DNA of 64,000 nucleotides from JBEBSD01 sp040394475. GTDB taxonomy: Bacteria; Bacteroidota; Bacteroidia; Cytophagales; Spirosomataceae. The DNA is taken from positions 1-64,000 of the forward strand of contig JBEBSD010000028.1 of NCBI GenBank assembly GCA_040394475.1, read 5' to 3'. The position numbers were made by a program, and so were the translations under genes. How positions within the stretch are numbered: the stretch's first letter is position 1; every line of letters starts with the position of its first letter. Of this stretch, positions 55,276-64,000 are shown one piece after another. A model generated the notes under the pieces. It saw only the letters and a list, made by a program, of their open reading frames with translations. It searched no databases and was not told where the DNA came from.

Positions 55276-56505
55276 CTAATCTTCCTCTATAAAATCCATG
55301 TCTTTGGTAAAGGTCTCTTCCATGAAGTACAGGGCGATGAGCGCAATGACCGACGTGGCCACTCCTAATATCAACGCACTGTTTATCACCCCCATAGCCG
55401 GCTTGAATTGTATAAACAAAGCCGCCAGCGGGATGGTAGCCCCCCTTACGAAATTCGGAACCGTCGTAGCGACCGTAGCCCGCAAATTAGTACCAAAGAG
55501 CTCGGCAGCGATGGTAATAAACAGAGTCCAGTACCCGTTACAGAAACCAAGAAGCATACAAATCAGGTAGAAGGAATAGGTGCTTTTGGACGGAAACATC
55601 AGGTATACCAGCATCAGGATCACGGAAAGCATAATAAACATACCGATAACCTTCTTCCGGCTTTTTAGATACTGGCTGAACAACCCGCTGAAAATATCCC
55701 CGAAAACCTGTCCTGAAAATGCCATCATCACTGCTTTTCCGGCGTTGACGCCATCGATTCCTTTGGCCGCTCCAAACTCGGGAGAAAAGGTAACCAGGAT
55801 TCCGACAACAAACCAGATGGGCAGTCCGACCAGAATGGCCGCCAGGTATTTAAGGAACCGCTTGCCGTTGTTAAAGATCATCATGATATTCCCCTTTTGC
55901 ACCTGATGGTGTTTAATCTGCTGAAACATCCCGGATTCGAAAACATTCACCCGGAGAACCAGTAGCAAAAGTCCCATTCCTCCTCCGACGAAGTAGGAAA
56001 TCCGCCATTCGAACAGATCGGCTACAAAATAGGCCAGGATGGCTCCCATAACCCCCAATGTCGCCACCAGGGTAGTTCCATACCCCCTTATTTCCTTGGG
56101 AAGTACCTCTGTTACGAGCGTGATCCCTGCACCCAATTCTCCGGCGAGTCCGACTCCGGCAATAAAACGGAGAACCGAATACTGATCAACGGTGGTCACA
56201 AAACCATTGCCTATATTAGCTAATGAATACATCAGGATGGAACCAAACAATACCGAAAGCCGGCCCTTTTTGTCCCCCAGCACCCCCCATAGGACGCCCC
56301 CGATCAGCATACCGGCCATTTGCATATTCAACAGATGGATTCCCTGATCCAGGAGCTCATCGCCTTCCAGGCCAAGGGCCTTTAAACTGGGAATACGGAC
56401 TACACTAAATAAAAAAAGGTCGTACATGTCGACCAAATAACCTAAAGCGGCTACCACTACGGGTACTCGCATTAATTGTGAAAGAACCGAAGGTCGGGAT
56501 GTCAT
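55276..56505 (-). CDS. MFS transporter (sugar or sugar acid uptake)
   Basis: Inner-membrane major facilitator transporter of 409 residues with about 12 segments: GYLVDMYDLFLFSVV in segment 1, GVLWGVLGDKKGRLSVLFGS with the signature loop, FIAGVGLAGELGAGITLVTE, and EVLPKEIRGYGTTLVATLG. It starts at ATG 56505, 39 bases after the SDR gene stop, and ends the operon GH88-isomerase-Gfo/Idh-SDR-MFS. It should bring the monosaccharide or small oligosaccharide handled by this operon into the cytoplasm. Confidence 0.88.
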   Translation of the reverse strand: MTSRPSVLSQLMRVPVVVAALGYLVDMYDLFLFSVVRIPSLKALGLEGDELLDQGIHLLNMQMAGMLIGGVLWGVLGDKKGRLSVLFGSILMYSLANIGNGFVTTVDQYSVLRFIAGVGLAGELGAGITLVTEVLPKEIRGYGTTLVATLGVMGAILAYFVADLFEWRISYFVGGGMGLLLLVLRVNVFESGMFQQIKHHQVQKGNIMMIFNNGKRFLKYLAAILVGLPIWFVVGILVTFSPEFGAAKGIDGVNAGKAVMMAFSGQVFGDIFSGLFSQYLKSRKKVIGMFIMLSVILMLVYLMFPSKSTYSFYLICMLLGFCNGYWTLFITIAAELFGTNLRATVATTVPNFVRGATIPLAALFIQFKPAMGVINSALILGVATSVIALIALYFMEETFTKDMDFIEED

Positions 56506-56544
56506 CTATCTGGATAAGGTTAGGATTAAAAGTTCTGTTTACTA

Positions 56545-57318
56545 TTAAAGCCGGTCGATCAGCATACCACCGTCAACATTAATTACTTGTCCCGTGGAGT
56601 ACCCGAAATCACCGCGTACCAGTGCTGCCACTGCTTTTCCCACATCGTCGGGAGAACCCCATCGCGGTTGCAGCGCCATGCCCTGGTCAAACAATTCGTC
56701 ATATTTCCCCTGGACTTTAGAGGTCATGTCAGTAGCAATTACACCGGGTCGTACCTCATACACGGGAATTCCGAATGCTGCCATCCGGACCGCGAACAAG
56801 CTGGATACCATCGACAACCCGGCTTTGGAAATACAGTACTCTCCGCGGTTGACGGAAGTAACTGTTGAAGAAATAGACGTCACAAAAACAATTGTTCCCT
56901 GAAAAGCGGGATCATTTCTTTTGTTTGCCGCCATCTGCCGGCCGATTTCCTGGGTCAGGAAAAAGGGGCCTTCCAGGTTGGTGTCCAGTACATACCGGTA
57001 GCTTTCCGGGGTGGTGTCCAGTAAATCCAGCCGTTCCTTCGGAGCCACGCCGGCATTGTTTACCAATACTTCGATCGACCCGAAGGCATCGACCGCCGTC
57101 TGGATAATACGGGCACGATCTGCGGGCGAGGCGATGCTCCCCCGGGCATAGACTACCCCACCGGGGTAGCCGGCCAACGCAGCCATCGCTTCCTGCACTT
57201 CCGATTCTTCCCGGACTCCGTTGATCACCAGATTATAGCCTTCTTTTCCCAGGGCATGGGCAATGCCGAGGCCAATGCCCCGGCTGCTGCCCGTAATTAA
57301 AGCGGTTTTAGTTGTCAT
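56545..57318 (-). CDS. SDR-family oxidoreductase (3-oxoacyl-ACP reductase-like)
   Basis: Short-chain dehydrogenase/reductase of 257 residues, NAD(P)-dependent: cofactor motif ALITGSSRGIGLGIA, NNAGVAP, catalytic Tyr and Lys in GEYCISKAGLSM, and FGYSTGQVINVDGGM at the C-terminus. Similar sequences are named 3-ketoacyl-ACP reductase, but context (sugar isomerase, Gfo/Idh, GH88-like) points to a sugar or sugar-acid reductase or oxidase. It starts 6 bases after the stop of the Gfo/Idh gene. Confidence 0.9.
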   Translation of the reverse strand: MTTKTALITGSSRGIGLGIAHALGKEGYNLVINGVREESEVQEAMAALAGYPGGVVYARGSIASPADRARIIQTAVDAFGSIEVLVNNAGVAPKERLDLLDTTPESYRYVLDTNLEGPFFLTQEIGRQMAANKRNDPAFQGTIVFVTSISSTVTSVNRGEYCISKAGLSMVSSLFAVRMAAFGIPVYEVRPGVIATDMTSKVQGKYDELFDQGMALQPRWGSPDDVGKAVAALVRGDFGYSTGQVINVDGGMLIDRL

Positions 57319-57324
57319 ACTCCG

Positions 57325-58467
<1,143 letters not shown>

Positions 58468-58503
58468 GTGTTTTCTTATTTATTTCGATTGATTTGAGTT
58501 CAA

Positions 58504-59319
58504 CTAACATTTTTCGATAAACGCGCGGGTAATCCGGTCCAGGTATTCCTGCTGGTCCATCGCCCAATACCGGTCCGAAAAGATTTCCACTTCATGATAC
58601 CCCTGGAATCCGGCAGCTTCTACCCAGCTGCGTATCTTTTTAAGGTCGATACACCCCTCCCCCATCAACCCGCGGTCGTTGAGCATGTCCAGCGTGTTAA
58701 CTTTCCAGTCACAGACATGGTAAGCCAGTAAATTCCCGTGGCTTCCACACCGCAGTATCTCCTTTTCCAGGTTTTCGTCCCACCAGAGATGGTACACATC
58801 TACCGCGACCCCTACATAGTCCGACCGGATGGCTTCCGACATATCGTTGGCCTGGGCGAGTGTATTGATCGCCGATCGGTCGGCTGCATACATCGGATGC
58901 AGTGGTTCGATGGCCAGTTTTACATTGAGTTGTTCGGCGAGGGGCAACACCGCTTCAATTCCTGCCTGAATCTGTTTCCGCGATTCAGCCATCGGCTGAC
59001 CGGGAGCAGCGCCGCATACGAGTACAATCAGCGGAGCGCCCAGGGCTGCGGCTTCTTCCAGCATTTTTTTGTTGTGGGCAATCGCCTTCGCCCTTCCGGA
59101 GGCTTCTGTGTGAGCAAAAAAACCGCCTCTTACATAGGAGACAATATCCAGGCCGGCACTTTTCAAAATCCTGGCAGCTCTTTCCGGCCCGAGGCCCTCA
59201 ATCGTACTTTGCCAGACACTGACCCCTCCGACTCCGGCAGCCGCGTAGCGGTCGGCCATTTCCTCCAGGGTCCAGGGTTTATTGGTAATTGTATGAATAC
59301 AACAGCGGTTCAGTTCCAT
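58504..59319 (-). CDS. sugar phosphate isomerase/epimerase (TIM barrel)
   Basis: Cytoplasmic AP2-type TIM-barrel protein of 271 residues, no signal peptide, in contrast to the exported relative at 30427. Barrel motifs: NKPWTLEEMADRYAAAGVGG, LNVKLAIEPLHPMYAADRSA, YVGVAVDVYHLWWDENLEKE, LAYHVCDWKV and GYHEVEIFSDRYW, with Glu, Asp, His and Glu for metal binding. It lies between the GH88-like and Gfo/Idh genes, all minus strand. Substrate unknown. Confidence 0.88.
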   Translation of the reverse strand: MELNRCCIHTITNKPWTLEEMADRYAAAGVGGVSVWQSTIEGLGPERAARILKSAGLDIVSYVRGGFFAHTEASGRAKAIAHNKKMLEEAAALGAPLIVLVCGAAPGQPMAESRKQIQAGIEAVLPLAEQLNVKLAIEPLHPMYAADRSAINTLAQANDMSEAIRSDYVGVAVDVYHLWWDENLEKEILRCGSHGNLLAYHVCDWKVNTLDMLNDRGLMGEGCIDLKKIRSWVEAAGFQGYHEVEIFSDRYWAMDQQEYLDRITRAFIEKC

Positions 59320-59372
59320 AGCTGCGGGTACTTCCTTATTATCAGAGAATCAGATGAATAGTTTTGAGGAAA

Positions 59373-60758
59373 TTACGAACGTTTAATACAACCCAGATAG
59401 CTGTAATACGGGGCTTTGCTGATAAGTCGCTGGACATACAGCACCACTTCGCGTATATGGTAATCTCCCCACATGCTGGACTCATTACAAGGCACCTGCT
59501 GTCCTTCAGGAACATTATCCCACCCATTGGGCCAATGGTAAACAGAATGCAGCAACAGCCCTTGATGACCGGGATCAGTCGACAGATACGGCGCCTCCAG
59601 CAGGGTGTCTACGACCGTTAACCCGGCCTGGAAATATTTTTCTCCCTGTGCCTGATCACCCTTTTCAGCTAAATAGCGCCCCAGACGGAGCAGTCCCTGT
59701 GCCCCGATGGCAGCCGCAGAGCTATCGATCGGCTCGTGGGCATTGTAAGGGTCTGAGGGCCGGCTCTGGTAATCCCCGAGCCTGTGAATTTCCGGAGCGC
59801 CGGTATCCCAGTACGGTATGCCGTCAGCCGCGGTATAATCTATATAGAAATCACAGGTTGCCTGCGCTGCTTTCAGGTACCTGGCCTCCAGGGCAGCCTT
59901 CCCGCCCCAGGATTCCAGTTCTGCTTCGTCCAGGTAAGCCAGCGTTTCAAGCTGCTCTGCAAAACCCACCATGGCCCAGGCCAGCCCGCGGGTCCAGGTA
60001 GTAAATCCTGAAAAACCCTGCTGGGAATTGGGGCAGCGGAAGTTGCCGTCATTGATATTAAAAATACTTTCGTGCGCAGTCCTTCCCCACTTGTCATAGC
60101 GATCCCGTCCTTCCCCGTAGAAAACAGAATAATCCGCTGTATGGATGCAATGTCCCGTTCCCCGCTCCAGCAAACTCACTTTTTGGTCATTCTCACCCAT
60201 CAGATGATGCCCCAGCAAATGCGAAACCATCAACGCCCGCACGGAGCGGATCGTATCGACAAAAAGGGAATGCGGGCCATTAAAAGAATATATATACCCG
60301 CTGTCTTTGATAGGCGTCCATCGTTTGGCTTGTACGGCGCCCGATAGTTTCAGCGCCAGTTCATAGAAGTTACGTTCCCATTCATTCTCCTCTATCCTTC
60401 CTTCATTCATTAACCGCAGCAGGTTGCCGTAGGTGCTGACATTATTGAAACCGTGATCATGCACTCCGAAATGCCCCACGTGCGACGCCATGCGGGAAAC
60501 GGTAAACTCCCTGGCAGATGCCAGAAATTCCGGCTCATTGGTGGCATCGTACTGCAGCACTTCCGCCCCATACCGGAACCCTTCGGTCCATTCGGTCCAT
60601 CCTCTCACGGTATATTTTCCATTTACCGTAAATACAGGAGAGCCTTTGGCGGCATCATACTCCCGGTTGATCAACTTAATTTTTTCCCCTGAAAGCTCCC
60701 AGAACCGGTCGATCTTGGACGAAAGAGCGGCTAATTGAAGATGTTGGTTAATGTTCAC
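59373..60758 (-). CDS. GH88-like unsaturated glucuronyl hydrolase family protein
   Basis: Protein of 461 residues of the (alpha/alpha)6 fold of GH88/GH105-type hydrolases. Motifs: GHFGVHDHGFNNVSTYGNLL with the first catalytic Asp, NINDGNFRCPNSQQGFSG, TWTRGLAWAMVGFAEQLETL and PIDSSAAAIGAQGLLRLGRY. No signal peptide is seen, so it acts in the cytoplasm, consistent with removal of a 4,5-unsaturated uronate from imported oligosaccharides. It starts at GTG 60758; no ATG upstream before an in-frame stop. First gene of the catabolic operon, 53 bases before the isomerase gene. Confidence 0.85.
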   Translation of the reverse strand: MNINQHLQLAALSSKIDRFWELSGEKIKLINREYDAAKGSPVFTVNGKYTVRGWTEWTEGFRYGAEVLQYDATNEPEFLASAREFTVSRMASHVGHFGVHDHGFNNVSTYGNLLRLMNEGRIEENEWERNFYELALKLSGAVQAKRWTPIKDSGYIYSFNGPHSLFVDTIRSVRALMVSHLLGHHLMGENDQKVSLLERGTGHCIHTADYSVFYGEGRDRYDKWGRTAHESIFNINDGNFRCPNSQQGFSGFTTWTRGLAWAMVGFAEQLETLAYLDEAELESWGGKAALEARYLKAAQATCDFYIDYTAADGIPYWDTGAPEIHRLGDYQSRPSDPYNAHEPIDSSAAAIGAQGLLRLGRYLAEKGDQAQGEKYFQAGLTVVDTLLEAPYLSTDPGHQGLLLHSVYHWPNGWDNVPEGQQVPCNESSMWGDYHIREVVLYVQRLISKAPYYSYLGCIKRS

Positions 60759-60822
60759 AGCAAACCTGTTTAAAAATGATTACTGACAGCAAGGCGCCCA
60801 TGCGTATCCTGGTCCGAAGGTC

Positions 60823-60953
60823 CTAGTGTCGTGTCAACCATACTTTGTCGTATACCAGATGTCAGGCTAAGCCCTTCCGAAACGTCATGGTGAGCTCACC
60901 GTTCGCCGCGCGATGACACATAAACCGCCATTTCATACGTGACACTACACTAG
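60823..60953. mobile_element. MITE-like element with imperfect 14-base terminal inverted repeats
   Basis: About 131 bases bounded by CTAGTGTCGTGTCA (60823-60836) and TGACACTACACTAG (60940-60953), inverted repeats with one mismatch. Inside lies the palindrome GGTGAGCTCACC. It has no coding capacity. It lies in the 294-base gap between the AraC regulator and the GH88-like gene, where it may alter the operon's promoter. No source transposase is in the window. Confidence 0.5.
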
Positions 60954-61052
60954 CCGGGATCCCCTAGCCGGAACGCCCTGCAATTTTACCTTTTCCTATA
61001 AGGATAATACAAAATTAGAGAATCTCTCCTCCGGCGGCAAGGTACATTGGTG

Positions 61053-61967
61053 TTAATTGTTGGCACTTTTCCGCAAGGAAACACGGTATTCGTTTGGCGA
61101 CAGCCCTGTTTTCCGCTTGAAAATTCTGCTGAAATAGGAAGGATCGTCCATGTGGAGATGGTACGCTATTTCTTTACTCGACATGTTGGTAAAGACCAGG
61201 AGCCGCTTGGCTTCCAGCAGGATTTTTTCCAGGATATATTCGCTGGCGGTAGTTCCCAGTGCTTTTTTGACGGTTTTTCCCAGGTAATCGGAGGTTACCG
61301 CCAGCATATCGGAATAATCCTGAACACCGTGCCGTTCCCGGAAATGTTTTTCAACCAGCTCCTGAAACCGGCCGGCCACGTCGCTGGAAGTAAATTCCGG
61401 GCGGGACGGTCCGGCTCCGGCCAGATCAAGGCACTTGCTGATAAAAATATGCATGTATGCCGCCAGAGAGGTGTTTTTGTCGGTTGCTTTTTCGAAGTAG
61501 TCGCATAACATATTTTCCAGCAGGTTGCGAAAATAAGTATGGGAGGCAGGTGTAAGATTAATAATAGGCGCTGACTCTGCATTATTGAAATACGTAGCCA
61601 TAATGGACGGGGTGTCTTTAGTCAGCCCGTAAAAAGAATAATAGTTTTCCGGGAACGTAATAATGTAGCCGATACAATCGGAAGTCGGGGTCAGCAGATG
61701 TACTTTACCGGGAGTAACGAAATGGATGCCGGGGGCATTGATGGGATACGTGTGAAAATCGATTTCATGAAACCCCTGCCCTTCTGCAAAAAAAAGGATC
61801 TCATAATACGTATGGCGATGGGGAGAATCAGTGGGCAGCGGGGTGACCGGGAGTTGCATCATCGGAAGGCTTCCCGGCATATGCCGGGTATTCTTGAATC
61901 GAAAAATCTGCAAATCCGGCAAATGAGCCTTCATTTCAGGGAGAACATGTACCGGGATTTTTTCCAT
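61053..61967 (-). CDS. AraC-family transcriptional regulator
   Basis: Transcription factor of 304 residues. The N-terminal cupin-like sensor part (HRHTYYEILFFAEGQGFHEI, PGIHFVTPGKVHLL) should bind a sugar signal, and two helix-turn-helix motifs form the C-terminal DNA-binding domain (TASEYILEKILLEAKRLLV, MSSKEIAYHLHMDDPSYFSR, FKRKTGLSPNEYR). It lies directly upstream of the GH88-like operon on the same strand and is its likely activator. Starts at ATG 61967. Confidence 0.93.
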   Translation of the reverse strand: MEKIPVHVLPEMKAHLPDLQIFRFKNTRHMPGSLPMMQLPVTPLPTDSPHRHTYYEILFFAEGQGFHEIDFHTYPINAPGIHFVTPGKVHLLTPTSDCIGYIITFPENYYSFYGLTKDTPSIMATYFNNAESAPIINLTPASHTYFRNLLENMLCDYFEKATDKNTSLAAYMHIFISKCLDLAGAGPSRPEFTSSDVAGRFQELVEKHFRERHGVQDYSDMLAVTSDYLGKTVKKALGTTASEYILEKILLEAKRLLVFTNMSSKEIAYHLHMDDPSYFSRIFKRKTGLSPNEYRVSLRKSANN

Positions 61968-62025
61968 TCATTCATCGATTTAACCTTCTGACGCTCTTGG
62001 TCCAGCGTCGCTAAAGATAGGTGGG

Positions 62026-62604
62026 TTAACGGTTCCGGCGCAGCTTCCGGATCCGGATCACAATCCCGATCAGAAGGGCCACTACCAGTACAAAAGTAAG
62101 GACCGGCAAAAATACAGCCAATCCTGAAAATCCAAAAGCCGCCACATTCTCGGTTGTAGCCACTACAGGATTCCCCAAACCTGCCGTAGTTTTTAACGAG
62201 AAGAGCCGTAATAAACCGGTAGCCGATTGGACTACTCCTGCCGTGCCGCCGCCTGCGATGATTCCCAGCGTCCACTGCAGCACGTCACTCTCGATGTGCA
62301 GAAAGGAGGTGGTCAGTAACGTACCGGCAACCACCGAAACCGGAGTGGCAATCGTATCCAGCAGGTTGTCAATAAATGGAATATAATAAGAAGCAACTTC
62401 GGCAATGGACGCCGTCACTAAGACGACAAAAGCGGGCCATGAAGCGAGCCACGCAAAACCTTCTGCCGGAGTAATGATCCCGTTCATGGCAGCGACATTC
62501 GCCAGAAGCGCCGGAATAAACACCCGAAATCCCGTAGCGGCGCTTAACCCGACTCCCAGACAGATACTCATAAATACTTCCATACCCGAATGCTGTTTTG
62601 ACAT
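62026..62604 (-). CDS. DUF4126 family membrane protein
   Basis: Membrane protein of 192 residues with several hydrophobic segments and the family stretches ICLGVGLSAATGFRVFIPAL, YYIPFIDNLLDTIATPVSVV and GGGTAGVVQSATGLLRLFS. A positively charged C-terminal tail ends the protein (RIRKLRRNR). Function unknown. It starts 20 bases after the ABC exporter gene, so the two are probably co-transcribed. Confidence 0.85.
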   Translation of the reverse strand: MSKQHSGMEVFMSICLGVGLSAATGFRVFIPALLANVAAMNGIITPAEGFAWLASWPAFVVLVTASIAEVASYYIPFIDNLLDTIATPVSVVAGTLLTTSFLHIESDVLQWTLGIIAGGGTAGVVQSATGLLRLFSLKTTAGLGNPVVATTENVAAFGFSGLAVFLPVLTFVLVVALLIGIVIRIRKLRRNR

Positions 62605-62624
62605 TTTTCCCGGGAAGGGGTGCG

Positions 62625-64000
62625 TTACTCTACTTTCAGCACCTCTTTGTACTGCATTTTATAGAGGTTGGCGTAAAGCCCTTCTTTCTCCAGCAATTGT
62701 TCATGTGTCCCTTCTTCCTTGATTTCTCCTTTGTCGATTACCAGTATGTTGTCTGCTTCCTGAATCGTTGAAAGCCGGTGCGCAATCACTATCGCCGTAC
62801 GCCCTTTCATCAGCTTCTCAATTGCCTGTTGGATCAGCTCCTCCGTTTCGCTATCCACGGAAGAAGTGGCTTCGTCGAGTACAATTACCTTAGGGTTGTG
62901 CGCCATCGCCCTCACAAACGAAATCAGCTGCCGTTGTCCAACCGACAAGGTGGCTCCCCGTTCCATGACATTATACCCATAGCCGTCCGGCAAGCGTTCA
63001 ATAAAGTCATGCACGCCTACCAGTTTGGCAGCCTCTACAATTTTCTCATGCGTGATATCGGGATTCCCTAACCGGATGTTATTTTCTATCGTATCCGAAA
63101 AAAGAAAGACATCCTGCAGCACCACTCCGATGGATTGCCGCAAGGCCCCCAGTTCATATTCCTGTATAGGCATGCCGTCCACCAGGATTTCCCCTTCATT
63201 CACCTCGTAAAAACGGGTCAGCAGGTTGATGATTGACGACTTCCCTGCGCCGGTGGCTCCGACCAGGGCAATCGTTTTTCCGGCTTGCGCCGTAAAACTG
63301 ATATTTTTAAGCACAAATTGCTCTTCATTATAAGCGAACCAGACATTCCGGAAAGCAACATTTCCCTGTACCGCTTCCGGGATAAATGTGCCGCTGTTGT
63401 CGGTAAACTCTTTGCTGTCCAAGAGTTTCAGAATCCGGTCAGTACTGACAATCCCCATTTGCAGGGTATTGAAGCGGTCGGCAAGCTGGCGAATGGGCAT
63501 AAAAAAGAGATTGACAAACATCACAAAAGCCATCACCGTACCGTATGTCATCTGCTGCCCCATAATCTGATTGGCGCCATACCAGACAATCAACCCGATT
63601 CCTGCTGCCGAAATAACATCAGCCACCGGGTAGTAAACCGAATAATATAACACCGACCGTACATGTGCTTTCCGATGCTTTTCGTTGATTTTATAGAATT
63701 TCCGGTATTCCCGGTCTTCGTTCCCGAATATCTGGACAATGCTCATTCCGGTGATATGCTCCTGCACAAAGGTATTCAGGTTCGACACCGCCGTCCTGAC
63801 CTCGTTGAAAGCATCTTTCACCTTTTCCTTGAAAACATAGGTACTGAACAGCATCAGCGGGACGGTAGCCAGGCTGATCAGCGACAATCGCCAGTCGGTA
63901 TAGAACATTACCCCGATAATCAGCGTTAGTTGCAGCAAATCACCTACAATCGCTGCCATGCCGTCGCTGAACACATCCGATAGTGTCTCCACATCCGATA
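62625..64000 (-). CDS. ABC transporter, fused permease and ATP-binding protein (partial)
   Basis: Carboxy-terminal 458 or so residues of an MsbA-like half transporter; the start lies beyond the right edge. Visible are membrane segments (LTLIIGVMFYTDWRLSLISL and others), then the ATPase domain with Walker A GATGAGKSS, Q-loop in GVVLQDVFLFSDTI, signature LSVGQRQL, Walker B KVIVLDEATSSVD and H-loop AHRLSTIQEADNI. The signature reads LSVGQ instead of LSGGQ. Probably exports lipids or drugs. Confidence 0.9.
   Translation of the reverse strand, partial: SDVETLSDVFSDGMAAIVGDLLQLTLIIGVMFYTDWRLSLISLATVPLMLFSTYVFKEKVKDAFNEVRTAVSNLNTFVQEHITGMSIVQIFGNEDREYRKFYKINEKHRKAHVRSVLYYSVYYPVADVISAAGIGLIVWYGANQIMGQQMTYGTVMAFVMFVNLFFMPIRQLADRFNTLQMGIVSTDRILKLLDSKEFTDNSGTFIPEAVQGNVAFRNVWFAYNEEQFVLKNISFTAQAGKTIALVGATGAGKSSIINLLTRFYEVNEGEILVDGMPIQEYELGALRQSIGVVLQDVFLFSDTIENNIRLGNPDITHEKIVEAAKLVGVHDFIERLPDGYGYNVMERGATLSVGQRQLISFVRAMAHNPKVIVLDEATSSVDSETEELIQQAIEKLMKGRTAIVIAHRLSTIQEADNILVIDKGEIKEEGTHEQLLEKEGLYANLYKMQYKEVLKVE

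Overview
The window reads as chromosomal DNA of a Bacteroidota bacterium of the Cytophagales (Dyadobacter/Spirosoma-like). The evidence is five SusC/SusD-type outer-membrane pairs, two ECF-sigma/FecR regulatory pairs of the Bacteroidetes type, a SulP-carbonic anhydrase pair, a Bacteroidetes-style bifunctional HisB, moderate GC and scarce Shine-Dalgarno sequences. Almost every gene is on the minus strand; only a transposase relative and hslV are on the plus strand. No rRNA, tRNA or CRISPR array was seen.

Region 1 (1-25340) is a partly duplicated polysaccharide utilization locus, probably for xylan or related hemicellulose. The intact unit (25211 down to 17074) is promoter-SusC-SusD-GH5-GH10. 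A second, rebuilt unit (16709 down to 221) keeps the same promoter and a truncated SusC start, then carries two other SusC/SusD pairs, a GH13 enzyme, and copies of the GH5 and GH10 genes plus another GH10. Three gene remnants (5242-5345, 16477-16620, 16790-17052) record the duplication and decay. A dyad just downstream of both promoters differs by one compensated base pair, so it is probably a functional operator or leader hairpin.

Region 2 (25341-48111) holds an MHS-type MFS transporter and two complete sigma-FecR-SusC-SusD units. One ends with a TIM-barrel isomerase-like protein and a large c-type cytochrome/HEAT protein, the other with a nucleotide pyrophosphatase/phosphodiesterase-type enzyme. 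In both units a plus-strand intrinsic terminator lies between fecR and susC, with a shared short sequence pattern around it. This fits DonS-like cis-antisense small RNAs and is the most interesting regulatory observation here. A heptanucleotide repeat array also lies between fecR and susC of the second unit.

Region 3 (48112-55260) is mostly housekeeping: a RAYT-type transposase with a probable frameshift and an embedded REP palindrome, hslV, SulP transporter plus beta-carbonic anhydrase, two small proteins (one of 34 residues), hisB, a Blc-like lipocalin and tag. Region 4 (55276-61967) is a sugar-acid-type catabolic cluster (MFS, SDR, Gfo/Idh/MocA, isomerase, GH88-like hydrolase) preceded by an AraC regulator, with a MITE-like element in the gap before the GH88-like gene. 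The window ends with a DUF4126 membrane protein and a partial ABC exporter running off the right edge.
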